NCBI GenBank assembly: GCA_044374195.1
Contig: JBILOY010000007.1
Span: 46,920-110,919 of the forward strand
Length of the DNA: 64,000 bases
DNA from: CAIKZY01 sp044374195
Lineage (GTDB): Bacteria > Actinomycetota > Actinomycetes > S36-B12
Direction of reading: 5' to 3'
The notes under the pieces were generated by a model. That model was not told the origin of the DNA and did no database searches. It saw only the letters and a list, made by a program, of their open reading frames with translations. Within the stretch, counting starts at the first letter, position 1. Every line of letters begins with the position of its first letter. Shown piece after piece: positions 51,995-60,708 of the stretch. The position numbers were made by a program, and so were the translations under genes.

Positions 51995-52594
51995 GTGCAG
52001 GTCGAGCCGCTAGCCATCGAGGGTCTCTGGGAGATCACTCCGCTGCAGCGACCCGATGATCGCGGTGTCTTCCTCGAAGCCTTCAAGGCCGATGTGCTCA
52101 GCGAGGCAATCGGGCACCCCTTCACGCTCAAGCAGATGAATGTGTCGGTCTCGTCGGCCGGCACCGTGCGCGGCATCCACTTCGCCGACGTGCCTGTGGG
52201 CCAGGCGAAATACGTGCAGTGCTTCTCGGGAGCGATCCTCGATGTCGTGGTCGATATTCGCGTCGGCTCGCCGACCTTCGGGCAGTGGGATGCGATTGAG
52301 CTCGATGCCGTGTCTCGCAAGGCGCTCTACATCTCCGAGGGTCTGGGCCATGCGTTCTGCGCGCTGACCGACGATGCGACTGTCGGGTACCTGTGCTCCG
52401 AGCCCTACTCACCGACGCGTGAGCATGGGATTCATCCTCTTGACTCAACTTTGGCGTTGCCGTGGCCTGAAGGGTCAGCAGCGTTGTTGTCACCGAAGGA
52501 TGCAGCTGCGCCGACGCTTGCTGAAGCACTCTCATCAGGCTTGCTACCGTCATACGACGAGTGCGTGGAATTTCGTCGCTCGCTCGCGCTCTAG
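51995..52594 (+). CDS. rmlC: dTDP-4-dehydrorhamnose 3,5-epimerase
   Basis: A 199-aa cupin of normal RmlC length. RPDDRGVFLEAF, the catalytic His in VRGIHF (H62), K72 in QAKYVQC, GLGHAF and a late LDSTLALPWP identify the family. It epimerises dTDP-4-keto-6-deoxyglucose at C3 and C5 on the way to dTDP-rhamnose. GTG 51995 is supported by the leaderless -10. It stands alone, 12 kb from rmlA. Confidence 0.93.
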   Translation: MQVEPLAIEGLWEITPLQRPDDRGVFLEAFKADVLSEAIGHPFTLKQMNVSVSSAGTVRGIHFADVPVGQAKYVQCFSGAILDVVVDIRVGSPTFGQWDAIELDAVSRKALYISEGLGHAFCALTDDATVGYLCSEPYSPTREHGIHPLDSTLALPWPEGSAALLSPKDAAAPTLAEALSSGLLPSYDECVEFRRSLAL

Positions 52595-52626
52595 CGACTT
52601 AGGCGTCGCGCACACCGCGAATTGAG

Positions 52627-54879
52627 CTATCGCGGATTGAGATTGACTCCCGGTATCGCCTTGGTGATCACCTTGAGCTTCGGGCCACTCGGCACTGCAC
52701 CGGCCCACCACGCAAGCGCCATCTGGCTCAGCGCGTACTCCTCCTTGCCCCAGCGGTAGCCCTCTTCTGTCTTGCCCTCGGCGTAGATATGGCCATCGGT
52801 CCAGCGCAGCTGCAGCGCACGCGTGTCAGCGGCGTGATCGAAGAGGAACTGCTTCGCGTTGGTGTCCTTGGGCGTATAGATCGCGGCGAAGGAGTCGACA
52901 CCGCAGAAGGTGGCCGGGCGTCGCATGCCCCAGCTGACTTTCTGCGGGTAGTAGATCTGACCGCCGGGCTCGTAGCTGGTGCCACCTGGCGCGGCATACG
53001 GCGGTGACGGAAACTCGAGCACGGCAAGCGCGCGATAGATGATGTCGGCATTGAGGAACATCGCCTCGGGCGCTGCTTGATCGCCCTGGCGCAGCATCGA
53101 TGCGCCCCACCACAGATGCAGGATGTTTTGCGTGTAGTCAGGATTCACGATGCCGTGGTTCGTGATCGTGCCATCTTCATTGGCGTTGGTGCCAGGAAGA
53201 GACTGGCCGAGGTTCACGCCATTGATCACCTGGTTGCTCTTGAGATCACTCGGGCGCGCAAAAGCGGCAATCGACAACTCGACCAAGCCGCGAGTCCACG
53301 CTTCCTTATTGGGGTGATTGGGCATCATCGCGAGCGCGAGGGCCGCGACGGTTGAATCCCACGACACCTCATCAGCCTTTGAGTCACCGGGGGTGCTCTC
53401 CTTGCCCGCGCGATCGCGGAAGTAACGAGGGCCGCGGGCGCTGACGTAATCTGCTTCGGCAGTCACCATCGCGGCAACATAACTGCGCTCCTGCGGAGTC
53501 AGTTGCGGCCACAGCAGCCAGGCGGCCTGCCCTGCGGTTGATGCCCAAAGCGCCGACTGCCAGGTGTTGCCCCAACCGCCAGCGGTGACTGCGCGATGCG
53601 CACACGCGATGGAGCGCAGCTGCCACTTCGCGAAGTTGGTGAGTTGCGCGTTGGTGATGCCGTTCACCTTCACCCACTTGCTCGTGGTGAGCATGATCGC
53701 TGCTGCCTGGGCTTCATTCGCCGCACGGCGGATGCCTGACTCAAGATTCGCGCCGACAGTCACGATGTCGTAATAGGGCTCACTCACCCGCCACTTCAGG
53801 CGATTGGTGAGGTCGTTGACCATCGCGTAACGAAGGCCGTCTTGCACTGTCGCAAGAATCTGCTGACCACCGGGCATGCTCGGGTTGCCGCGCAGCTTCG
53901 CCGGCGGCTTCACTGCACCGGCGAGATCCTTCATTGACTTCTCGAGGCCGACGGTCGTCGTGGGGCAATGGCCCGTGCCCGTTGCGCGGTTGCCCACCAG
54001 CGGGGTTTGGCCCGTGGCAATGGGCACGTTGATTGACGTCGTCTTCTTGATCTTCTCCAGACCATTGATCGCGACCATCCAGGTGCTACCGCTCACCACA
54101 CCGGGCTCTGACTTCCCGTCGGCATTCCAGTCACCCGCGACCGGAAGCGCAGCCGGGTCGCCGAAGGGGAAGCTCGCGACAATCGCATTGGCTTCCGGCG
54201 CTACCTGCACGTCGACGGTCTTGGAGATCCACTTGGGACGCTTCATCTCGCCGGTGATGCGCAGGATCCAGGTGCCGGCACGCACGACGCCGAGTTCACT
54301 TTGACCGTCGCCATTCCAGTCGCCCACGACAGGGCGATCGCCGGCCTGACCGAAGTTGTCGTCGGGCGCGGCCTTGCCGCTACTCAGTTGCCACTTCCAG
54401 ATGCCGTTGTTGAAGACGCCGACATCGGAAATCGGATCCTTGTCGATGAAGCCGACCACGGGAACATCACCAGAGGCACCACCGAAGGTGGTCTTCTGGG
54501 TCCAGTTACCAGTCTGAAGTGAGACGTCGGTGGTGAACCAGGCTCCGCCGGAGTAGTAGCCCGAGGTCATCAGGCCGTCGCCATTCCAGTCACCCATCAC
54601 CGGGATGCCGTTCACGCCAGGCATCTTCACGGTGAACTTGGCGGCTGCACCGCCGACCGGGCCATAGGTCACCCACGTGCCCTTGGCGATATCGCTGATC
54701 ACCGGAACCGAGATATTGGTGTTTTCATTCGACGCACTGACGCCGGGGGGATTCGGCAGGCGCGGGGCAGGCGCGATCGCAGCGCCGGATGTCGGCGCCG
54801 TGGCGATGAGCATCGAGGCCGTCACCGCAGAAGCGATGAGGCCCGAGGTGATTCGTTTCAGAGCGAGCACTCCAGACAC
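52627..54879 (-). CDS. secreted FG-GAP-like and helical-domain protein, possible polysaccharide-acting enzyme
   Basis: A 750-aa protein with a signal peptide (about 1-34, ending SGAAIA). Four FG-GAP/VCBS-like repeats follow, each with a P-V-x-G-D-W-N-x-D-G type loop: near 93, 139, 183 and 246; the second is degenerate (GFIDKDP). From about 320 a Trp-rich helical region begins (WQSALWASTAGQAAWLLW, WDSTVAALALAMMP, LHLWWGASML) that resembles alpha/alpha-toroid hydrolases and lyases. I infer a polysaccharide-acting or -binding secreted protein, but no family can be named. GTG 54879 overlaps the upstream gene by 22 nt, so translation is probably coupled. Confidence 0.7.
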   Translation of the reverse strand: MSGVLALKRITSGLIASAVTASMLIATAPTSGAAIAPAPRLPNPPGVSASNENTNISVPVISDIAKGTWVTYGPVGGAAAKFTVKMPGVNGIPVMGDWNGDGLMTSGYYSGGAWFTTDVSLQTGNWTQKTTFGGASGDVPVVGFIDKDPISDVGVFNNGIWKWQLSSGKAAPDDNFGQAGDRPVVGDWNGDGQSELGVVRAGTWILRITGEMKRPKWISKTVDVQVAPEANAIVASFPFGDPAALPVAGDWNADGKSEPGVVSGSTWMVAINGLEKIKKTTSINVPIATGQTPLVGNRATGTGHCPTTTVGLEKSMKDLAGAVKPPAKLRGNPSMPGGQQILATVQDGLRYAMVNDLTNRLKWRVSEPYYDIVTVGANLESGIRRAANEAQAAAIMLTTSKWVKVNGITNAQLTNFAKWQLRSIACAHRAVTAGGWGNTWQSALWASTAGQAAWLLWPQLTPQERSYVAAMVTAEADYVSARGPRYFRDRAGKESTPGDSKADEVSWDSTVAALALAMMPNHPNKEAWTRGLVELSIAAFARPSDLKSNQVINGVNLGQSLPGTNANEDGTITNHGIVNPDYTQNILHLWWGASMLRQGDQAAPEAMFLNADIIYRALAVLEFPSPPYAAPGGTSYEPGGQIYYPQKVSWGMRRPATFCGVDSFAAIYTPKDTNAKQFLFDHAADTRALQLRWTDGHIYAEGKTEEGYRWGKEEYALSQMALAWWAGAVPSGPKLKVITKAIPGVNLNPR

Positions 54880-56879
54880 AACGGGGAAGAACGCATCGGG
54901 ACCTGTTCAGTCACGACACGAGTGGGGTACTGCTGTTGCAACGGCTCGACCAGAAGGCCGGAGACGTCACGGAACCATAGAACCACGAGATTCAGGGTCG
55001 GATCCGTATTCAGGGCCAGTTTCACGTAGCTGACGGTGCTCTCGTCATAGGGGAACTGGGGCAAGTTCTTATAGAAGCCCTGCTGGGTCTGCGACATCAC
55101 CCCGTGCAGTGAGGCCACCCACAGGTTCGGCAGGGTGCCGGCGCCGTCCCACAGCATCGTGGTCTTGTCAGGGAACTTCACGGCGGCCTGCTGGGCGTTG
55201 ATGATCGCCTCGCCGACCAGAGTGTTGTTCACGCTCTCGATGCGCTTGGCGCCGGCGGCGATGCCCGGGGCCGCGCTGAAGCCGGGGGCGAACTCCTTGG
55301 GAGTCGGGCCGACGTAGCCGAAGAGCATGACGCCGAAAACGCCAGCGGCTACTGCTGCGACGATCGAGTTCTTGCGGCTCAGGCCGCTGAGCAGTGTGGC
55401 GATGCCGATGCCGACAAGTGCTGCGAAGAGCGGGCTTGCGGCGAGCAGCAAGGAGTCAAGGCTCTTGAGCGTGTAGTAGCTGTAGAGCGGGTTGACGCCG
55501 GCAGCGAGCGCGCCGGGAACTGCGGCGCCGAGGAAAAGTGCCATGCCGAGCACGGGGCCGGCGACCGCGACGGCGAGTGGGCTGCGGCGGCTGCGGAACA
55601 TCCAGATCGCGAAGCCGATCGCGACGATCGGTGCCGCAATCGCCATGCCGATGTTGAAGGACACCATGCCCTGGCCGACAGCACCGAGATCCTGGATGAA
55701 GCTGGTGGTGCTGGCACCTTGGTCGGCAGCGACAACGGCGCGGGTCTGCATCACGCTGGTGCCGCCGACGAGTGCTGCACTGACAATTGCCCACACCGGT
55801 GCCAGCCACTTCCGCTCGCGCCACAGCGCGATCAGCACGATGACACCCGAGGGCACGAGGCCGAGCACCAATGGCGTCCAGAGCCCATTGACGGCAAGGG
55901 CAGCGAGCGGAATGAGCGCCCAGCCGTAACGGCGAGCCGAGCGCCAGTTGCGCGCACTGAGATAGCCCGCGACAACGGTGATGCTGACGCCCATCATGAA
56001 GTTGATGAAGCCGGCGTTGAAGAGAAGTGTCGGCGAGCCGAAGAGGGCGAAAGCACTGAACGCGATGATCGCGATCGGTGCCGCGAAGCGCATGCCCGAC
56101 AGGCGCTTAGTGAGATCACCGGCGACCCAGGCCAGGCCGGCCAGGCATATGGCGAAGCTCAGGGCAGTCCATTGCACGAACGGGAAGAGCAGGCCGGTGC
56201 GATCGACAAGCTCGCTGCCGCGCTGGGTGGCGAGCTGCGCGAATGACCACAGGGTCGTATGAAGGCTGGGGTACCACTGGTTCCAGGCGACTGCGCCATC
56301 AATGGTTGGCCACAGGCTGCTGCTGGATTCGTAGGTGTTAGCGAAGGCATTGAAGTGACCTTGGTTATCCCAGCCGGTGAAGAACAGGCCGCTGACGATC
56401 TCGATCGAGCTGCGGCCGATGTAGGCGGCCATCAGCCAGATGCCGGAGATCACCGCGAGCGAGCCGACAAGCCAGTCACTGCGCATCGGCCGCGGAATCG
56501 ACTGGTTGTCGATGCGCGGGATGAAGCGGATGAGTGAGAGAAGAAGAACGAAGACTGCGAGACCGACGTGCGCGCTCGTAACCGTGACCGGAGTCGAGCC
56601 ACCGCGCGGTACGACAATCGCCATGATGCCGAGCAGCACGATCAGCGAGATGAACGCGCGCTCCATCAAGGTGCGACCCCACGGCGGCACGATGATCAGC
56701 AGCGCCATGCAGGCAATGAAGCCGACGGGCGGGAAGACCCACAGCATTGCTGCGGAGATCAGCGTGACGAGCAGGATCGCGAGATTGCGCTGGGTGCGAC
56801 CACTGAGCGAACGCTTCGGGCCACCGTCGGCGAGCTCCTCGGTGATCGTGGTCAAGGCCTCTCCGCCGAGCGCGCTCAT
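54858..56879 (-). CDS. polytopic membrane protein, DUF6541/GT-C-like
   Basis: A 673-aa protein with more than ten membrane segments from about residue 30 and a soluble tail of about 130 residues. An outer loop has GWDNQGHFNAFANTY and WYPSLHTTLWS, the acidic/His pattern of GT-C-like DUF6541 proteins. It overlaps the DUF4012 gene by 4 nt and the secreted protein gene by 22 nt. With those two it forms a three-gene unit. It may transfer a sugar from a polyprenyl phosphate outside the membrane; this is inference. Confidence 0.65.
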   Translation of the reverse strand: MSALGGEALTTITEELADGGPKRSLSGRTQRNLAILLVTLISAAMLWVFPPVGFIACMALLIIVPPWGRTLMERAFISLIVLLGIMAIVVPRGGSTPVTVTSAHVGLAVFVLLLSLIRFIPRIDNQSIPRPMRSDWLVGSLAVISGIWLMAAYIGRSSIEIVSGLFFTGWDNQGHFNAFANTYESSSSLWPTIDGAVAWNQWYPSLHTTLWSFAQLATQRGSELVDRTGLLFPFVQWTALSFAICLAGLAWVAGDLTKRLSGMRFAAPIAIIAFSAFALFGSPTLLFNAGFINFMMGVSITVVAGYLSARNWRSARRYGWALIPLAALAVNGLWTPLVLGLVPSGVIVLIALWRERKWLAPVWAIVSAALVGGTSVMQTRAVVAADQGASTTSFIQDLGAVGQGMVSFNIGMAIAAPIVAIGFAIWMFRSRRSPLAVAVAGPVLGMALFLGAAVPGALAAGVNPLYSYYTLKSLDSLLLAASPLFAALVGIGIATLLSGLSRKNSIVAAVAAGVFGVMLFGYVGPTPKEFAPGFSAAPGIAAGAKRIESVNNTLVGEAIINAQQAAVKFPDKTTMLWDGAGTLPNLWVASLHGVMSQTQQGFYKNLPQFPYDESTVSYVKLALNTDPTLNLVVLWFRDVSGLLVEPLQQQYPTRVVTEQVPMRSSPLCLECSL

Positions 56880-58822
56880 GAGCCACTCCGCTGGAAGCCG
56901 ATGGCAACGTTCACAGGAGCATCCTGCACCGCGCTGACCTGGGCAACGCCGCCGGTGACCTGCATGCCCTCTTGAGCCACGGGGGCCCAGCCGGCCGGCG
57001 GGGTGACGCGCACGGTGATGGTGGAATTCAGCCAGAGAGACTGGGGGTCGGCGCGCAGCACGTACCTCAGCGGCTCAGCGGCATTCGTGCTCGTGAACGT
57101 GCCTGCAGGCAGCTGGTAGGAGACGGAGACCGTGGCCTGGCCGCCCGGGGGTGTCCAGCCCACGACGCGCACGATCTTCTGGCCGTAGCCGTCATCGGCG
57201 AAGCCGCGTCCGAATTGCTTGTGGTTGGTGAACGGGCGAACAGCGAAGCCGGCGGGGTAGTTCACGCCGTAGTTCCTCGCAGCATCGGGCACATACATGA
57301 TGTACGCGGCCTTGAGCCAGGTTGTCTCGTAGCCGATCTTGCCGAAGGTGCCAAGAGCCGGGCGATCGGGCGGGGTCGCGTTGGTGACGTTCATCTGCTG
57401 CGTTACGCGCGCTGAGCCGTTCTCCTCGAGCTGCACGTTCACGACGACATTGCGCTGCTGGAAGACGTCGACCTTGCTCTGGTTGCCGTTCTGCGTGAAC
57501 ATCGCCGACCAGTCGCCGTTCTGCGGATCCTTCACCTCACCTGCTGCGCCGGTTTCGATGGCGAGCTGCTCGAGCTTCGGGTTATTCGTCCAGACCTGGA
57601 AGTGACGGCCGGGTGCGGTGCTGGCAACAGCCTGCGCAGCAGGCACGAGTGCATCGCCGGAGAGCAGCTTGGTCAGCAGGTCATCGAGCAGTTGCTGATT
57701 GGCGGCCTGGCGTGCGTCGGCATCTTCTTGCCCGAACTTTGCGTACGCGTCGATCAGCAGGATCTGCCCGAGCTGATCGCCGGTGACCTCGCCGTAGGCC
57801 TCGGACTGAATCGGGCCCGTTGCGTCGAGCATCGCGCCGATCGCAGTGAGGTCAAGGGTGATGACGCCGTCTACCTTCGGGAAGTCACCGCCGGCCCACG
57901 CGCCGGCCATCTCACGACCACTCATCAGCAGTGACGGATGCGTGTTGGTCACGACGAACGGAGCAGTACGAGGGTTGGTAGCAAAGAACGGATTACCGCC
58001 GGGGCCCCACCAGGTAACAGGGCGATTGACCGGCGGGAAGAGCTGAGTGCTGGTCTGGCCCTTGATCGGAATCGTGATGCGGCCGTTGTCGAACTCGACG
58101 AGCACGAGTGACAGCGGAGCACCGCCTGATGCGCGCATCTCGGCCTGGTTGTCGATGGCGATGAGATAACGCTTCACGCCGTTAGCACCGAGGGCATCGG
58201 GCAGCAGCGGGGCAATGCCCACGAGTCCGTTCACTGCCTGCTGCACCGGCTTCGCGGTATCGAGTGCCTTCGTCTTCAACGTCGCAAGCAAGCCCGCTGT
58301 CGGTCCACTCGTGTTCACCGCTTCCAGCTCCGCGACGACTGTCTGCATGCCGCTGTCGACCATCTCGACACGCGGCGGCAGCGCCTCGAGCTGCGCAATG
58401 TCAATCGCGCCGTCGCTGAAGATCTTCTTGCCGCCGCTCTTGCCCGACAGATCGCCGTAGAGATCGACGAGCTCGGTGGTGCTGGCCGTGATGCCGTCAG
58501 TGGCCTCGCCGAGGTGCTGCCAGTTCTCGATCGCGGTGCCGATGCCCGGCACGCGGGACAGGAAGGCCATATGCGGGCCTGAGGCCGAGAAGCTGATGGC
58601 CGAGGCCGAACTGTCAGCCGAGCTGACGTCAGCCTTAGCCTCCTCGAAGCTGCCGGCCTTGATCTGGTCGACCGCCGAGGTCATTGAGCTGGTGAAGCCC
58701 TTGGCGCCGAATCCGAGGGCGGCTAGGGAGGTCATGAGGCTGAGCTGGAGCCAGAGGACAAATCCCCCGCCCAGGAGCACGAGAACCAGGATCAACCACG
58801 CTTTCGGGGTGAGCCTGGACAC
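56876..58822 (-). CDS. DUF4012 membrane-anchored extracytoplasmic protein
   Basis: A 648-aa protein with one N-terminal membrane segment (about 9-30) and a long extracytoplasmic part. YLIAIDNQAEMRASGGAPLSL, followed by HPSLLMSGREMAGAW, DGVITLDLTAIGAML and LLIDAYAKF, identifies DUF4012, a family widespread in Actinobacteria near LytR-CpsA-Psr and polysaccharide genes. Its function is not known. GTG 58822 has a near-perfect -10 TATACT 6 nt upstream, so the transcript is probably leaderless. First gene of the unit 58822-52627. Confidence 0.87.
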   Translation of the reverse strand: MSRLTPKAWLILVLVLLGGGFVLWLQLSLMTSLAALGFGAKGFTSSMTSAVDQIKAGSFEEAKADVSSADSSASAISFSASGPHMAFLSRVPGIGTAIENWQHLGEATDGITASTTELVDLYGDLSGKSGGKKIFSDGAIDIAQLEALPPRVEMVDSGMQTVVAELEAVNTSGPTAGLLATLKTKALDTAKPVQQAVNGLVGIAPLLPDALGANGVKRYLIAIDNQAEMRASGGAPLSLVLVEFDNGRITIPIKGQTSTQLFPPVNRPVTWWGPGGNPFFATNPRTAPFVVTNTHPSLLMSGREMAGAWAGGDFPKVDGVITLDLTAIGAMLDATGPIQSEAYGEVTGDQLGQILLIDAYAKFGQEDADARQAANQQLLDDLLTKLLSGDALVPAAQAVASTAPGRHFQVWTNNPKLEQLAIETGAAGEVKDPQNGDWSAMFTQNGNQSKVDVFQQRNVVVNVQLEENGSARVTQQMNVTNATPPDRPALGTFGKIGYETTWLKAAYIMYVPDAARNYGVNYPAGFAVRPFTNHKQFGRGFADDGYGQKIVRVVGWTPPGGQATVSVSYQLPAGTFTSTNAAEPLRYVLRADPQSLWLNSTITVRVTPPAGWAPVAQEGMQVTGGVAQVSAVQDAPVNVAIGFQRSGS

Positions 58823-58828
58823 CTGGTG

Positions 58829-58834
58829 AGTATA
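58829..58834 (-). promoter_or_regulatory. -10 element for the DUF4012 operon (leaderless)
   Basis: TATACT (5 of 6 to consensus) on the minus strand ends 6 nt before GTG 58822. No standard -35 is visible. Confidence 0.6.
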
Positions 58835-58943
58835 CGTACCTTTAGGGGGGAATTCCCTCGTGCGAGAGGGCCGGGAGCCTCACGATCAGGCATCGAATCG
58901 AACTGAGCCTGTTCTGGATCTGACTTGAAGCGCGGTCACTCAT

Positions 58944-58959
58944 GGGCCGCTCGCGGCCC
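58944..58959. terminator. GC-rich hairpin after the sugar transferase gene
   Basis: GGGCCGC-TC-GCGGCCC, a perfect 7-bp palindromic stem, lies 5 nt beyond the stop of the minus-strand gene at 58965. There is no T-run, and the 2-nt loop is short, so it is only a possible terminator. Confidence 0.4.
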
Positions 58960-58964
58960 GGGGG

Positions 58965-60458
58965 CTAGTAGGCGCCGTCGCCCATCAGCACGACCTTGAC
59001 GGTCTTGGCCACGATGACGAGATCGAGGGCGGGCGACCAGTGCTCGACGTAGTCGAGATCCAGGCGCATGCGCTCGTCCCAGTCGACCTGCTTGCGACCG
59101 GCGACCTGCCACAGACCCGTAAGACCCGGCTTGGTGAGGTGACGGCGGTGATCAGCGTCATCCATCAGCGGCACTTCATCGAGCATCACGGGGCGCGGGC
59201 CAACGAGTGACATCGAGCCGCCGATCACGTTGACCACCTGTGGCATCTCGTCGATCGACCAGCGGCGCAGGAACCGACCGAAGCCGGTGATGCGCGGATC
59301 GCGGCGGTAGCGCTCAGTGATGCCTTCGTCGGGAACGCCGATGACTTCGTCGCGAATCTGATCGGCACCGACATTCATCGTGCGGAATTTCGCGACAGTG
59401 ATCAACTGGCCGCCGCGTCCGATGCGCTCTTGCTTGTAGAACATCGGACCCTTGCTGGAGAGCTTGACGCCAATTGCCGCGAACAGCATGAAAGGCGAGA
59501 AGAGGATGAAGAGGAGAACTCCGAAGATGACATCGAGCGTGCGCTTGATCGCGCGCTTCGGGCCGGTCAGATGCGGCTCATCGAGATGCAGCAGCGGAAG
59601 ATCAGCGGCCATACGCATCGTCACGCGCGGGCCGGCGACATCGCCAACGGTCGGAGCAACAAGAAGATCAACGCGCGGGCCCTCAAGGCGCCAAGCGAGG
59701 CGCTGGATCACGGTGTGACCAAGCTGCGGAGAACCAGCAACAGCAACGGTATCTGCGTCAGCTAGAGCAATTCGGGCCATGACTTCATCAAGCCAGGCAT
59801 CGAGGGCGTCGTCATCGACATCGACCGAGGGCTCCTGGATGTCATCGACAACGGTGAAGCCAGCGACCGGGTCGCGATCGAGCATGTCGACGACATCAGA
59901 CTTCTGCGGCTCGGCGCCGATCACGATCGTGCGATGCAGGTAGTGGCCATATCGACGCTCATGGCGTAACCAGGCGCGAAGGATCCAGCGCACGGCAAGC
60001 AGCAGGATGAACCCCGTCGCGAAGGTGATCACCACGAAGCCGCGCGAGAGGTCAACCTTGAAGACGAACACGGCGATTGCGATCGCACCGAAGACGAATG
60101 CCGTTGCGCCGACGACTCTCTTGAACTCTTCCGAGCCCACGCCGAGGATGCGCGTGTCATATGCACCGCGGAACACCAAGGTGGCGATCCAGGCGACAAC
60201 GACGATGACGACGTACGCGACGTAGGTCGGGTCATTGAGCTCGACCGAGTACGGAATCGCCCAACGAAGAATGAAGCCGACTACGCCCGCGATCAGAATC
60301 GCCAGGGAGTCAAAGATGAAAGCGCGAGTCGCGTACACACGCAGCGGGTCGCGGCGCAGATGCGGGCGATCGCGGTGCGAGTGAGCCTCGGCCCAGCCGA
60401 TGCGGGCTGGGGTGGCGGTGCCGGCAGCCTCGTCGATCTCAGAGCGATCCTCGATCAT
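58965..60458 (-). CDS. polyprenyl-phosphate glycosyl-1-phosphate transferase (initiating sugar transferase)
   Basis: A 497-aa protein starting at ATG 60458 behind GAGGAGG; the in-frame ATG at 60527 would add 23 residues upstream of this SD. Several membrane segments and a CoA-binding-like central domain are followed by the bacterial sugar transferase domain: KRTLDVIFGVLLFILFSP, FYKQERIGRGG, KFRTMN, SLVGPRPVM and KPGLTGLWQVAGR. WbaP/CpsE-type enzymes transfer hexose-1-phosphate to undecaprenyl phosphate and start glycan assembly. This is the only such gene seen in the window. The first sugar (Glc, Gal or other) cannot be read. Confidence 0.92.
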   Translation of the reverse strand: MIEDRSEIDEAAGTATPARIGWAEAHSHRDRPHLRRDPLRVYATRAFIFDSLAILIAGVVGFILRWAIPYSVELNDPTYVAYVVIVVVAWIATLVFRGAYDTRILGVGSEEFKRVVGATAFVFGAIAIAVFVFKVDLSRGFVVITFATGFILLLAVRWILRAWLRHERRYGHYLHRTIVIGAEPQKSDVVDMLDRDPVAGFTVVDDIQEPSVDVDDDALDAWLDEVMARIALADADTVAVAGSPQLGHTVIQRLAWRLEGPRVDLLVAPTVGDVAGPRVTMRMAADLPLLHLDEPHLTGPKRAIKRTLDVIFGVLLFILFSPFMLFAAIGVKLSSKGPMFYKQERIGRGGQLITVAKFRTMNVGADQIRDEVIGVPDEGITERYRRDPRITGFGRFLRRWSIDEMPQVVNVIGGSMSLVGPRPVMLDEVPLMDDADHRRHLTKPGLTGLWQVAGRKQVDWDERMRLDLDYVEHWSPALDLVIVAKTVKVVLMGDGAY

Positions 60459-60597
60459 GGCCACCTCCTCGCACCGGGCTCGAGGCGCCGCCTGGTGGCG
60501 GGCGCCATGTAGAGGGAAGTCTGGCACGTTCGGGCGCTTGTGGAGGCCTGCGCACCGTCACATTTCGGGCACGACCCTGTCGGAGATCAGGCCGCCT

Positions 60598-60615
60598 GGT
60601 CTCTGGGCCGAGACC
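60598..60615. promoter_or_regulatory. dyad symmetry upstream of the molybdenum operon
   Basis: GGTCTC-tgggcc-GAGACC, a perfect 6+6 bp dyad with a 6-bp spacer, in the 250-bp gap between the sugar transferase and the TOBE regulator. It lies 57 bp upstream of the -35 at 60672. It does not resemble the E. coli ModE box; an operator role is speculative. Confidence 0.25.
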
Positions 60616-60671
60616 GGTCGGGGGCCGAACCCCGGGGATGGGAGCCTGTCGGCACTTACGGCTCATTCACG

Positions 60672-60700
60672 TTGCTGGCGCCGCTATTGCGGTCTAGATT
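60672..60700 (+). promoter_or_regulatory. promoter of the TOBE regulator-modAB operon (leaderless)
   Basis: TTGCTG (60672-60677), a 17-bp spacer, and TAGATT (60695-60700) ending 8 nt before ATG 60709. Both boxes and the spacing fit a housekeeping promoter. This is the best complete promoter I see in the window. Confidence 0.65.
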
Positions 60701-60708
60701 CTCTTTTC

